This document shows, piece by piece, positions 1 through 5,640 of a stretch of 5,640 bases of DNA (position 1 is its first letter; every line of letters starts with the position of its first letter). The notes under the pieces are model-generated. The model was not told where the DNA came from. It ran no database searches and was given only the letters and a program-made list of their open reading frames with translations. The translations under genes and the position numbers were made by a program. Source of the stretch: Pseudomonadota bacterium (GTDB lineage Bacteria > SAR324 > NAC60-12); assembly GCA_014381795.1 (NCBI GenBank), contig JACNKY010000351.1, positions 1 through 5,640 of the forward strand, in the 5' to 3' direction.

Positions 1-1632
1 ATAGCACAGCCCAGACTCTTCTTAAGTTCAGGGATGGTTTGGTTTTCTCAAAACTTTTACCGTAATACACTTAAGCGTATTATTGAATTTAGGTATTCTT
101 TTCTAGCTCTTGGATTGATTTTTATTATGGTTTGTGCAGGTCTGAGCATAGGAGGGCATATGCGATTTACTTTTTTCCCTTCAATAGAAAGAGATAGAGT
201 TATTTTAAATGCTAAAATGCCATTTGGGACCCCAGTAAGTGTAAGTAAAGAAGTCGAAAAAAAGATGTTGGGTTCTGCAATGGCTTTGATCCAAGAATAT
301 GAGTCTGAATTAGGGAAACCTGTTCATGATGGAGTATATAGTAATGTTGGTAGAGGTGGATCAAATAATGCTTCAGTAAGAGTATATCTAAAACCCTTAA
401 AGGAAAGAGGTTTTCCTGCAAATGAATTTTCACGGAAATGGCAAAAAAGTATGGGAGTGGTCCCTGGGATTGAATCATTAAAGATTAGATCTGGATGGAG
501 AATGGGATCTACATATGATATAGATTTACAATTGAGCCATCCAGATCCAAATGTGCTCTTTGGGATAGTTGAAGAGTTTAAAGAAACATTCTCAGAATAT
601 CCAGGAGTGAAAAACATTGAGGATAGCTCCGAAGATGGAAAAAGAGAGGTTCAGTTAAAACTAACTCCAGAAGGCCTAACTCTGGGATTGAGCACACTAG
701 AACTAACTCGACAAGTTCGAAGTGCGTTTCAAGGAGTTGAAATTTTAAAATTGCTTAGGAATAACGATGAAGTGAGTTTAAAGTTAGTCTTACCTTTAGA
801 GGAACGCAAGTACTTAAGGGATTTGGAAGACTTAGTTATTATTGCTCCAAATGGTGAGAATTTGCCTCTCGCTCAAGTAGCCGAATTGAAATACAGTCAA
901 TCTTATAGCGCCATACGCCGTATCGATGGTAGGCGTATTGTTAGTGTGAGGGCGCTCGTAGATTCTGAAGTTTCAAACACTGCTGAAGTAGTTATGTCAC
1001 TTAAAAAGTCTCTTTTACCTGAAACAATAATGCAGAACCCTGAACTTCAATACTCTTTTGAGGGAGCTAGCAGAGCACAAGCTAATACTATGGATGGAGT
1101 AAAAGAAGGTGGCGTTTTCGCTTTAGTTTTGATTTTCTGCTTACTTGCTTTGCAATTCAAAAACTATTTTCAACCTCTTATTGTGATGACAGCAATTCCT
1201 TTTGGTTTCGTAGGAGCTATATTAGGACACTTGCTGCTAGGATATGATCTTAGCATAATAAGTGTTTTAGGAATTGTTGCTTTGACTGGTATTGTTGTTA
1301 ATGACTCACTAATTTTAGTTGACTTTATAAATCGTAGCCGCGAAAAAGGAGTGTCAATTATCGAGGCTGTAGTAGAATCTGGTGTACGCCGATTTAGACC
1401 GATAATACTGACAACACTAACTACATTTTTTGGTTTACTGCCAATGCTTTTTGAGACATCAATACAAGCTCGGTTTCTTATTCCAATGGCTATTAGCCTT
1501 GCATTTGGAGTTTTGTTTTCAACTTTTATAATTTTATACCTAATTCCAGTGCTTTATATCATACTTGAAGATATTAGGGCTGTCATGGGGAAGATCCCCC
1601 AAAGAATAGGAATGAAACGAGACTTAGTTTAA
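1..1632 (+). CDS. RND-family efflux transporter permease, C-terminal half (5' end outside window)
   Basis: Inner-membrane, proton-driven pump subunit that normally exports drugs, lipophilic compounds or metals through a periplasmic adaptor and an outer-membrane channel. The frame is open from base 1, so the ATG at 34 is internal and the true start lies upstream; 543 codons are visible, about half of a usual 1,000-1,050-residue pump. Counting from window codon 1: TM7 at about 33-50, followed by FFPSIERD (a typical post-TM7 motif); the second periplasmic porter/docking loop at about 60-360; then TM8-TM12 at about 368-523. Family marks are GIVVNDSLILVDF (430-442, TM10) and RRFRPIILTT (463-472, before TM11). 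The AcrB Lys940 position is Asn here, as in many non-AcrB RND pumps. It ends with TAA about 20 residues after TM12, a normal end. The substrate cannot be told. An adaptor gene may lie upstream, out of view. G+C and arginine codon use differ from the other genes. The family call is firm; the subfamily is not. Confidence 0.95.
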   Translation: MAQPRLFLSSGMVWFSQNFYRNTLKRIIEFRYSFLALGLIFIMVCAGLSIGGHMRFTFFPSIERDRVILNAKMPFGTPVSVSKEVEKKMLGSAMALIQEYESELGKPVHDGVYSNVGRGGSNNASVRVYLKPLKERGFPANEFSRKWQKSMGVVPGIESLKIRSGWRMGSTYDIDLQLSHPDPNVLFGIVEEFKETFSEYPGVKNIEDSSEDGKREVQLKLTPEGLTLGLSTLELTRQVRSAFQGVEILKLLRNNDEVSLKLVLPLEERKYLRDLEDLVIIAPNGENLPLAQVAELKYSQSYSAIRRIDGRRIVSVRALVDSEVSNTAEVVMSLKKSLLPETIMQNPELQYSFEGASRAQANTMDGVKEGGVFALVLIFCLLALQFKNYFQPLIVMTAIPFGFVGAILGHLLLGYDLSIISVLGIVALTGIVVNDSLILVDFINRSREKGVSIIEAVVESGVRRFRPIILTTLTTFFGLLPMLFETSIQARFLIPMAISLAFGVLFSTFIILYLIPVLYIILEDIRAVMGKIPQRIGMKRDLV

Positions 1633-1685
1633 AGAATTTCTAGATCAAACATACATTACACTCAAAGACGTTTTAGTAATTAATG

Positions 1686-1706
1686 AATATTTTTTTAATA
1701 AATATT
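1686..1706 (+). terminator. Weak AT-only inverted repeat after the RND gene
   Basis: AATATTT (1686-1692) and AAATATT (1700-1706) are perfect complements around a 7-base T-rich loop, 54 bases after the RND stop. The stem has no G-C pair and only TTTTAG follows, so it would be a poor intrinsic terminator. It is the best candidate I can find for ending RND transcription, but chance is likely in such AT-rich DNA. Confidence 0.2.
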
Positions 1707-1801
1707 TTAGAATAGTAATGAGTTTAAGTCAAAAACGCGAGTAGACTGAGATCAATGAAAATACAAATGTATCTATCTACATGATTAAATTAGTTTAGAA
1801 T

Positions 1802-1825
1802 TAGATTAAGAATTACAGTAATCTA
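1802..1825. repeat. Short inverted repeat in the convergent gap
   Basis: TAGATTA (1802-1808) and TAATCTA (1819-1825) are perfect complements separated by 10 bases. Inside and overlapping is a second dyad, ATTAC-A-GTAAT (1812-1822). It lies between the 3' ends of two convergent genes in DNA of roughly 25% G+C, where such repeats arise easily. The function is unknown; it could be a bidirectional transcription end or nothing. The rest of 1633-1901 shows no coding signal. Confidence 0.3.
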
Positions 1826-1901
1826 TAAATTAATTTAATGAATATAATAACTGTCTCTACTAGATGATAATTTGGAAAGATTACAAAAACAGTGGGGTTT
1901 G

Positions 1902-2582
1902 TTAAAGGACTTTAGTGTATTTTGGCAGACCCCAATATTCAGGATCAAAGTCTTTTAGTGAAGATATTATTTGAGAAGCATTTTTGTAGTGACTATGATC
2001 CATATTAGGGTCAGGTACTACAACCACTGACATTCCGGCCGCTAACGCGGCTTCGCAACCAGAAGGTGCGTCCTCAAAAACAAGACACTGCGCTGGATCT
2101 ACTCCGAGACGTTCTGCCGCCAGCAGGAAAATATCCGGTGCAGGCTTACCCTCTTTCAATTCAGGATCATCTCCGCGGACAATTTGCTTGAATTGGGAAA
2201 ACCATTGTTTGTGTTTTTCATATTTTGCCTCAAACATTGGAGACGAAGAACTGGTAGCGAGTGCCTGCGGAATTCCGCATTGAAAAAAATGTGTGGTCAG
2301 AGCTTTTGCGCCTGGCAAGGCCTGCGTGTCACGGAATCGCTCCAGCAAAACGTCTTTTCTTGAGTCCAGATAATCCTGCGCTGTAATAGGCAAATCCAGA
2401 CTTTCAACTATAATCTGTGCTGCCTGAATTGACCTGCGTCCAATAATCTTTTTTTTGATCGACCAGTCAAAAAACTTTCCATATTCTGCAACTATTTCTT
2501 GAGTGACTTCAGTATAAATGCCTTCTGTATCAAGGAGAAGACCGTCCATATCGTAAATTATACAGGTAATTTCAGGCGTCAT
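1902..2582 (-). CDS. HAD-superfamily phosphatase, HDHD1/pseudouridine-5'-phosphatase-like
   Basis: Cytosolic Mg-dependent phosphomonoesterase of the HAD superfamily, subfamily I (helical cap after motif I). All catalytic motifs are present: YDMDGLLLDTE with nucleophile Asp11 and acid/base Asp13; motif II Thr110/Ser111 in ALATSSSS; motif III Lys146 in GKPAPD; motif IV Glu170-Asp171 in VFEDAPSG. The cap spans about 20-88. At 226 residues it matches human HDHD1 (about 228) and, from memory, shares its phrasing along the whole length: GLLLDTE, AAQII, GIP-ALATSS, GDDPE, GKP-PDIFL, CLVFEDAP-G-EAALAAGM, and a tail like FDPEYWGLPKY. Members of this group act on pseudouridine 5'-phosphate, glycerol 3-phosphate or 2-deoxyglucose 6-phosphate, so the substrate is an inference only. 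The ATG at 2582 is the only reasonable start: the frame is closed by TAG upstream and no other ATG fits. No Shine-Dalgarno sequence is visible. It sits 71 bases behind the secreted-protein gene on the same strand, probably cotranscribed, and converges on the RND gene. Confidence 0.93.
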   Translation of the reverse strand: MTPEITCIIYDMDGLLLDTEGIYTEVTQEIVAEYGKFFDWSIKKKIIGRRSIQAAQIIVESLDLPITAQDYLDSRKDVLLERFRDTQALPGAKALTTHFFQCGIPQALATSSSSPMFEAKYEKHKQWFSQFKQIVRGDDPELKEGKPAPDIFLLAAERLGVDPAQCLVFEDAPSGCEAALAAGMSVVVVPDPNMDHSHYKNASQIISSLKDFDPEYWGLPKYTKVL

Positions 2583-2653
2583 AGTACAGGCTTTGGCTGG
2601 TTTTTCAGGAGGTTCAAAAGAAATTCTGTTAAAGCAGGTAAGCTATGTAAATT

Positions 2654-3412
2654 TTAAAATAACGTGGGTGCGTGTTTTCGTAAATCAACTGTTTCCTCTT
2701 TGCCGTTACTCAGTTTGTAACTTACAGAATATTCATTTACCCACTTTAATTTTAAACGATAACTAACGTCTTGAACCTGGAGATTAAAGAGACTTTGTAT
2801 TTTTTTAAAGTTACGGTTTATGAGATGCAGCCTAAAATTGTATACCCTTTGAGTAATTTCCTGACCACTTGAATTGGTGCGTGTGATATCATTTGAATCA
2901 GTAATATGATACAAAATCGCGTGGTTTGCAGACGTTGCTACGCCGGCACCGGTACGGATATTAGTAAGTAATGGAACAATTTTTTCCTGAAAAATTCTAA
3001 ATACTCTTTGAATCCCGAAAGTGCTGTTTGTATACTGATAAAATTCCGGATCAACCTTCCAAAACCGTGCATCTCCGTCTGCTTCATTTTTAACAATGTC
3101 CAGTCCCAATACTCCATTTTGTGCACGGTAGAGATAAACGTAACTTTTAGTATTTTTTATGCTGGTAATATTAAGAATCACCCGTTGAGGATGAGAATCT
3201 AAAAGATTTTTGTCGAGGTAAATTCCATTACCCATCCTGTTCTCAGGATAGATCTGGTACGGTGCAAGGTCTACTATTCCCCTATGTTCGGAATCTCTGG
3301 AAAAAGTTTCTACTGCCTTAATTCCTTGAGGCAGTAAGAGTAAAAGTAGACCTGTGAAAACAAAAAATATATTTACTTTAAGCTGCAAAATTCTATCTTT
3401 TAGTAGTCTCAA
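2654..3412 (-). CDS. Unrecognised secreted or periplasmic protein with signal peptide
   Basis: I do not recognise this family. From the TTG at 3412 the product has 252 residues. It starts MRLLKDRILQLK (basic), then a hydrophobic core rich in Phe and Leu at about 13-27, then PQGIKA with a plausible signal peptidase I cut after Ala33. There is no Cys at the cut site, so it is not a lipoprotein. The mature part (about 219 residues) has no membrane segment and no cysteine. It alternates beta-like stretches (RVILNITSI, KSYVYLYRAQ, YNFRLHLINRN, VSYRLKLKWV, YSVSYKLSNG) with an Asn/Thr-rich middle around 177-187, and ends in charged NGKEETVDLRKHAPTLF. This suggests a beta-rich envelope protein; no catalytic motif stands out. 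An ATG at 3451 in the same frame would add 13 residues (MLTCMLHHIEEKE) before the signal peptide and has no ribosome binding site, so I prefer TTG. The HAD gene follows 71 bases downstream; selB diverges upstream. Confidence 0.8.
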   Translation of the reverse strand: MRLLKDRILQLKVNIFFVFTGLLLLLLPQGIKAVETFSRDSEHRGIVDLAPYQIYPENRMGNGIYLDKNLLDSHPQRVILNITSIKNTKSYVYLYRAQNGVLGLDIVKNEADGDARFWKVDPEFYQYTNSTFGIQRVFRIFQEKIVPLLTNIRTGAGVATSANHAILYHITDSNDITRTNSSGQEITQRVYNFRLHLINRNFKKIQSLFNLQVQDVSYRLKLKWVNEYSVSYKLSNGKEETVDLRKHAPTLF

Positions 3413-3418
3413 CTCTTT

Positions 3419-3424
3419 CTCCTC
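3419..3424 (-). promoter_or_regulatory. Ribosome binding site deciding a TTG start
   Basis: Read on the minus strand, GAGGAG is followed by 6 bases (AAAGAG) and then TTG at 3412-3410. Sequence and spacing are near ideal. The ATG at 3451-3449 is preceded only by TTTTAACAA, with no purine-rich match. Starting at the TTG also makes the protein begin as a standard signal peptide. Confidence 0.7.
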
Positions 3425-3654
3425 TATGTGATGTAGCATGCAAGTCAACATTTGTTAAAATATTTTATTGTGTTGGTTAAGAAATTTCCTGAATCCTTGT
3501 CATTTCAAGCGACACGAATCCATAACTATACTGCCTCTGCATTTTTTATTTCCTAACTGCTACCTTAGCCGAGCAGCGGATTTCAGACTTTTTTCTGCTG
3601 GATCGATTATAGCAAACTATTATACTGAAGTCAGTGAAATAGTGCTTGAGCAAC

Positions 3655-3683
3655 TTGAATCCTGCGCCGCTTGATATTAGAAT
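3655..3683 (+). promoter_or_regulatory. Candidate sigma-70-type promoter for selB
   Basis: TTGAAT (3655-3660) and TAGAAT (3678-3683) are separated by exactly 17 bases. They match the -35 consensus TTGACA at 4 of 6 positions and the -10 consensus TATAAT at 5 of 6. Transcription would begin near 3690, giving a leader of about 70 bases before the selB ATG. This is the best promoter-like pair upstream of selB, inferred by eye only. Confidence 0.5.
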
Positions 3684-3695
3684 AAATATTTAGAT

Positions 3696-3726
3696 GTCGT
3701 CTAGACTGCTCCAATAGTCAGCAGAC
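3696..3726 (+). other. Possible imperfect hairpin in the selB leader
   Basis: Just after the predicted transcription start, the RNA could fold as GTC (3696-3698)/GAC (3724-3726), a 2x2 internal loop, CT/AG, a bulged A at 3703, and GACT (3704-3707)/AGTC (3716-3719), closing an 8-base loop GCTCCAAT. That is nine pairs in total, so stability is modest. selB leaders in some bacteria carry SECIS-like elements that bind SelB, but this loop does not match the E. coli fdhF SECIS apex, so any such role is speculation. Confidence 0.2.
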
Positions 3727-3759
3727 TTAAATATACTTTCTCGTAATCCAGCTTAAAAA

Positions 3760-5640
3760 ATGTCTACCAGTAAAACTGTAACACCAGCTTCCAGACCTTT
3801 TGTGATTGGCACAAGCGGGCACATTGATCATGGGAAAACTACTTTGGTCAAAGCTCTCACAGGAGTTGACACAGACCGTTGGGTAGAAGAAAAAGAACGT
3901 GGGATTACAATTGACATTGGATTTGCTCATTATGAGGACGAAAAGGGAAATCAGCTAGCATTTGTGGATGTACCAGGTCACGAAAAATTTATTCATAATA
4001 TGCTTGCCGGTGCGGCAGGTATGGATGCGGTATTGCTCGTTGTGGCAGCAGATGAGGGAGTGATGCCTCAAACACGTGAACATCTGAATATCTGTAATCT
4101 ACTGAAAATCCAAACCGGACTGGTGGCGCTTACACGGATTGATTTAGTGGAAGACTCTGAGCTAATCGAACTTTGTCAGGAGGAAGTTGTTGAATTACTG
4201 GAAGGCACATTTCTCGAAGGTCAGCCAGTGATTCCAGTTTCCGCTACCAGCGGAGACGGATTAACGGAACTTCGCGAAGCATTATCAAAACTGTCCAACC
4301 AAATTCCTGCACCTGAAATTGAAAAACCATTCCGCTTGAGTGTAGACCGTTCCTTCACGGTCAAGGGATTTGGCACTGTCGTTACCGGTACAGTGCTTAG
4401 TGGATCAGTCAGACAAGATGAAGAAGTACAGCAATTTCCGCAACAGCGTGGCGTTCGGATACGAGGACTACAGGCTCACGGTCAGGCAGTCAATGAAGTT
4501 TTTGCCGGGCAGAGGGCTGCCCTTAATTTAGCGGGAATTGCCAAAGAAGAAATTCAGCGAGGCGACCAACTGGCAAAAGAGGAGTCATTACTTACCAGTT
4601 ATATGCTGAATGCCTCTCTGACCCTGCTAGAAGATGTCTCGACTGCATTAAAAAACAGAACACGTATCAGACTTCATTTAGGAAGCCAGGAAGTTTTTGG
4701 AAGGATTGTCCTCTTGGAAGGTGAAACTCTGTCCCCGGGGAAAAATGCTCTGGTTCAGTTCCGTCTAGAAAGCCTGGTCAGTGCGAGACACGGTGACCGT
4801 TTTATTGTCAGGAGTTACTCACCGATGATTACTCTAGGTGGAGGGATGGTGATTGATCCTTCTCCAAGTAAATCAAGAAGAGTTCTGCATGAACTTCCTG
4901 AACGTCTAAGTCGTCTTCACGAAGGTGACGAAAATGTGCGTTCTGCGGAAGTGATCTATCTGCAGTCTGTGAAAGGAGTGATTGAAGCAGAGTTTACGGT
5001 ACGTTCGGGTCTTTCTGCCAAACAGTCCGGTAAAGTTCTGCACCTTCTGCAAAGTCAGCAGAAGGTGCTTTGTGTCGATCCTTTTTCAAAACGTTATCTC
5101 CATGTTGAACATGTAGAACGTATCGGCGAATTTTTAAGCAAAGTCTTAGCAATACATCACAAAAAATTTGAGGATCGTGAAGGCATGACACGTTCCGAAC
5201 TGTGGGGGAAGCTCTCTTTGATTTTTACAGAAAAAGAAGTTGAAATTCTGTTAAAATACATGGTTAAGCTGCGTAAATTTTTACAAAACGGTCAGTACTT
5301 CGCCCTAGCAGAACATCAGCCGCAAGTTTCTCAAGCTCAGGAAGCAGGTTTAGCGCTCTGTCTTGAGTTGATAAAGGCAGGGGGATTTCAGCCTCATCGC
5401 CGGACACGTTTGCTTGCAGAACTTGAAATGAACGAAAAAGAGGGTGTGACAATGCTAAAATCAGCGGTACATTCCAAACGGCTTGTGCGTGTCACGGAGG
5501 ACCTGTATTATGCTCCGGAACAAACAACTGAAATCTTAACTAGTCTGAGAAAATATTTACAGGATAATCAAAGTATTACTGTGATCCAATTCAAAGAATT
5601 ATTAAACATTTCTCGCAAACACGCCATTGATTTGCTAGAG
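3760..5640 (+). CDS. selB: Selenocysteine-specific translation elongation factor SelB (3' end outside window)
   Basis: SelB is a cytosolic GTPase that replaces EF-Tu for selenocysteyl-tRNA(Sec) and binds the mRNA SECIS hairpin to decode UGA as selenocysteine. The frame is open for 627 codons to the window edge with no internal stop. Domain I (about 14-175) has G1 GHIDHGKT (20-27), G2 [10 protein letters not shown] (46-55), G3 DVPGHE (70-75), G4 TRID (125-128, Lys expected at 126) and G5 SATSGDG (161-167). Domain II starts near 188 with [22 protein letters not shown]. Domain III runs from about 280 and ends with [12 protein letters not shown]...LGGGMVIDP (344-367). The rest is the winged-helix domain IV, ending in [12 protein letters not shown], which is typical of the last winged helix. 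Families run about 610-640 residues, so perhaps 20-30 codons are missing. The ATG at 3760 is preceded by in-frame TAA at 3754 and has no clear Shine-Dalgarno; it gives 13 residues before the usual FVIGT start. selA, selC and selD are not in the window. Confidence 0.97.
   Translation, partial: MSTSKTVTPASRPFVIGTSGHIDHGKTTLVKALTGVDTDRWVEEKERGITIDIGFAHYEDEKGNQLAFVDVPGHEKFIHNMLAGAAGMDAVLLVVAADEGVMPQTREHLNICNLLKIQTGLVALTRIDLVEDSELIELCQEEVVELLEGTFLEGQPVIPVSATSGDGLTELREALSKLSNQIPAPEIEKPFRLSVDRSFTVKGFGTVVTGTVLSGSVRQDEEVQQFPQQRGVRIRGLQAHGQAVNEVFAGQRAALNLAGIAKEEIQRGDQLAKEESLLTSYMLNASLTLLEDVSTALKNRTRIRLHLGSQEVFGRIVLLEGETLSPGKNALVQFRLESLVSARHGDRFIVRSYSPMITLGGGMVIDPSPSKSRRVLHELPERLSRLHEGDENVRSAEVIYLQSVKGVIEAEFTVRSGLSAKQSGKVLHLLQSQQKVLCVDPFSKRYLHVEHVERIGEFLSKVLAIHHKKFEDREGMTRSELWGKLSLIFTEKEVEILLKYMVKLRKFLQNGQYFALAEHQPQVSQAQEAGLALCLELIKAGGFQPHRRTRLLAELEMNEKEGVTMLKSAVHSKRLVRVTEDLYYAPEQTTEILTSLRKYLQDNQSITVIQFKELLNISRKHAIDLLE

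Larger units (their letters stand above)
3413..3759. other. Divergent intergenic region between the secreted-protein gene and selB
   Basis: About 347 bases separate the two divergent starts. It holds the ribosome binding site at 3419-3424, a selB promoter candidate at 3655-3683 and a leader hairpin candidate at 3696-3726, described separately. For the minus-strand gene I see AT-rich DNA just upstream of 3451 (TAAAAT-like boxes) but no convincing -35/-10 pair. The plus-strand open frame at 3468-3674 (TTG start, 68 codons, Cys/Phe/Leu-rich, no ribosome binding site) does not look like a gene. No tRNA-Sec or other tRNA is recognisable: no GGTTCGA-type T-arm and no long acceptor stem. Confidence 0.6.

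Noticed and set aside
34..36. ATG as start of the RND gene
   Set aside because: The reading frame is open from base 1 and the protein from here lacks the whole N-terminal half of the family, so the ATG is internal.
212..617. Two overlapping minus-strand open frames (212-478 and 324-617)
   Set aside because: They lie wholly inside the well-supported RND gene, and their translations have no domain-like features or ribosome binding sites.
1882..1901. ACAAA/TTTGT repeat just after the HAD stop as a minus-strand terminator
   Set aside because: The five-pair AT-rich stem has a mismatched interior and no following T-run on the minus strand, so support is too weak.
2620..2633. 14-base word GAAATTCTGTTAAA repeated at 5242-5255
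   Set aside because: One copy is in the gap before the HAD gene and the other codes for ordinary SelB residues; with no further flanking similarity this is most likely chance.
2938..3202. Small open frames on both strands inside the secreted-protein gene
   Set aside because: They overlap a gene with a good start and signal peptide, and their translations show no recognisable feature.
3572..3599. AGCAG/CTGCT inverted repeat with an internal CAGA-CTTTTT-TCTG, terminator-like
   Set aside because: The 5-base stem with an 18-base loop competes with the 4-base inner stem. No gene ends nearby, so a terminator has no purpose here.
3468..3674. 68-codon plus-strand open frame in the divergent intergenic region
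   Set aside because: It starts at TTG with no ribosome binding site, has unusual composition, and overlaps the selB promoter candidate; it is probably noncoding.
3727..3930. 67-codon minus-strand open frame over the start of selB
   Set aside because: It is antisense to the conserved GTPase motifs of selB, which fully explain the open frame.
4994..5452. Minus-strand open frames within the C-terminal part of selB (4994-5191 and 5264-5452)
   Set aside because: They are antisense to the selB winged-helix region, with no supporting signals.

Overview
This is an accessory-looking but mostly conventional stretch of bacterial DNA. It comes from a Gram-negative organism: it encodes the C-terminal half of an RND (resistance-nodulation-division) inner-membrane pump and a secreted or periplasmic protein. 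It also encodes SelB, so the organism probably makes selenoproteins. G+C is moderate to low and uneven: about 30-45% in sampled lines of the pump gene, about 25% in the gap after it, and up to about 55% in parts of the HAD and selB genes. I cannot name the organism. A deltaproteobacterial or SAR324-like lineage would fit, but that is a guess.

Layout: (1) Positions 1-1632, plus strand: the 3' part of an RND transporter gene that begins before the window. (2) 1633-1901: an AT-rich gap between convergent genes, with two weak AT-only inverted repeats. (3) 3412 down to 1902, minus strand: a probable two-gene unit. First comes an unrecognised protein with a signal peptide, which I start at a TTG with a good ribosome binding site. 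After 71 bases comes a HAD-superfamily sugar-phosphatase-like hydrolase closely resembling the HDHD1/pseudouridine-5'-phosphatase group. (4) 3413-3759: a divergent intergenic region with a good sigma-70-like promoter for selB and a possible small hairpin in the selB leader. (5) 3760-5640, plus strand: selB, open to the end of the window and probably lacking only a few dozen C-terminal residues. A shorter-than-minimum ORF search or one requiring a stop codon would miss it.

The genes do not form one evident pathway. SelB delivers selenocysteyl-tRNA to recoded UGA codons, but selA, selD, selC and any selenoprotein gene are not in the window. The minus-strand pair diverges from selB and need not be related to it. 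I see no CRISPR array, tRNA, rRNA, insertion sequence or phage gene. The points most worth a second look are an Arg in the SelB nucleotide-specificity motif, the corrected TTG start of the orphan secreted protein, the composition shift around 1633-1900, and the selB leader.
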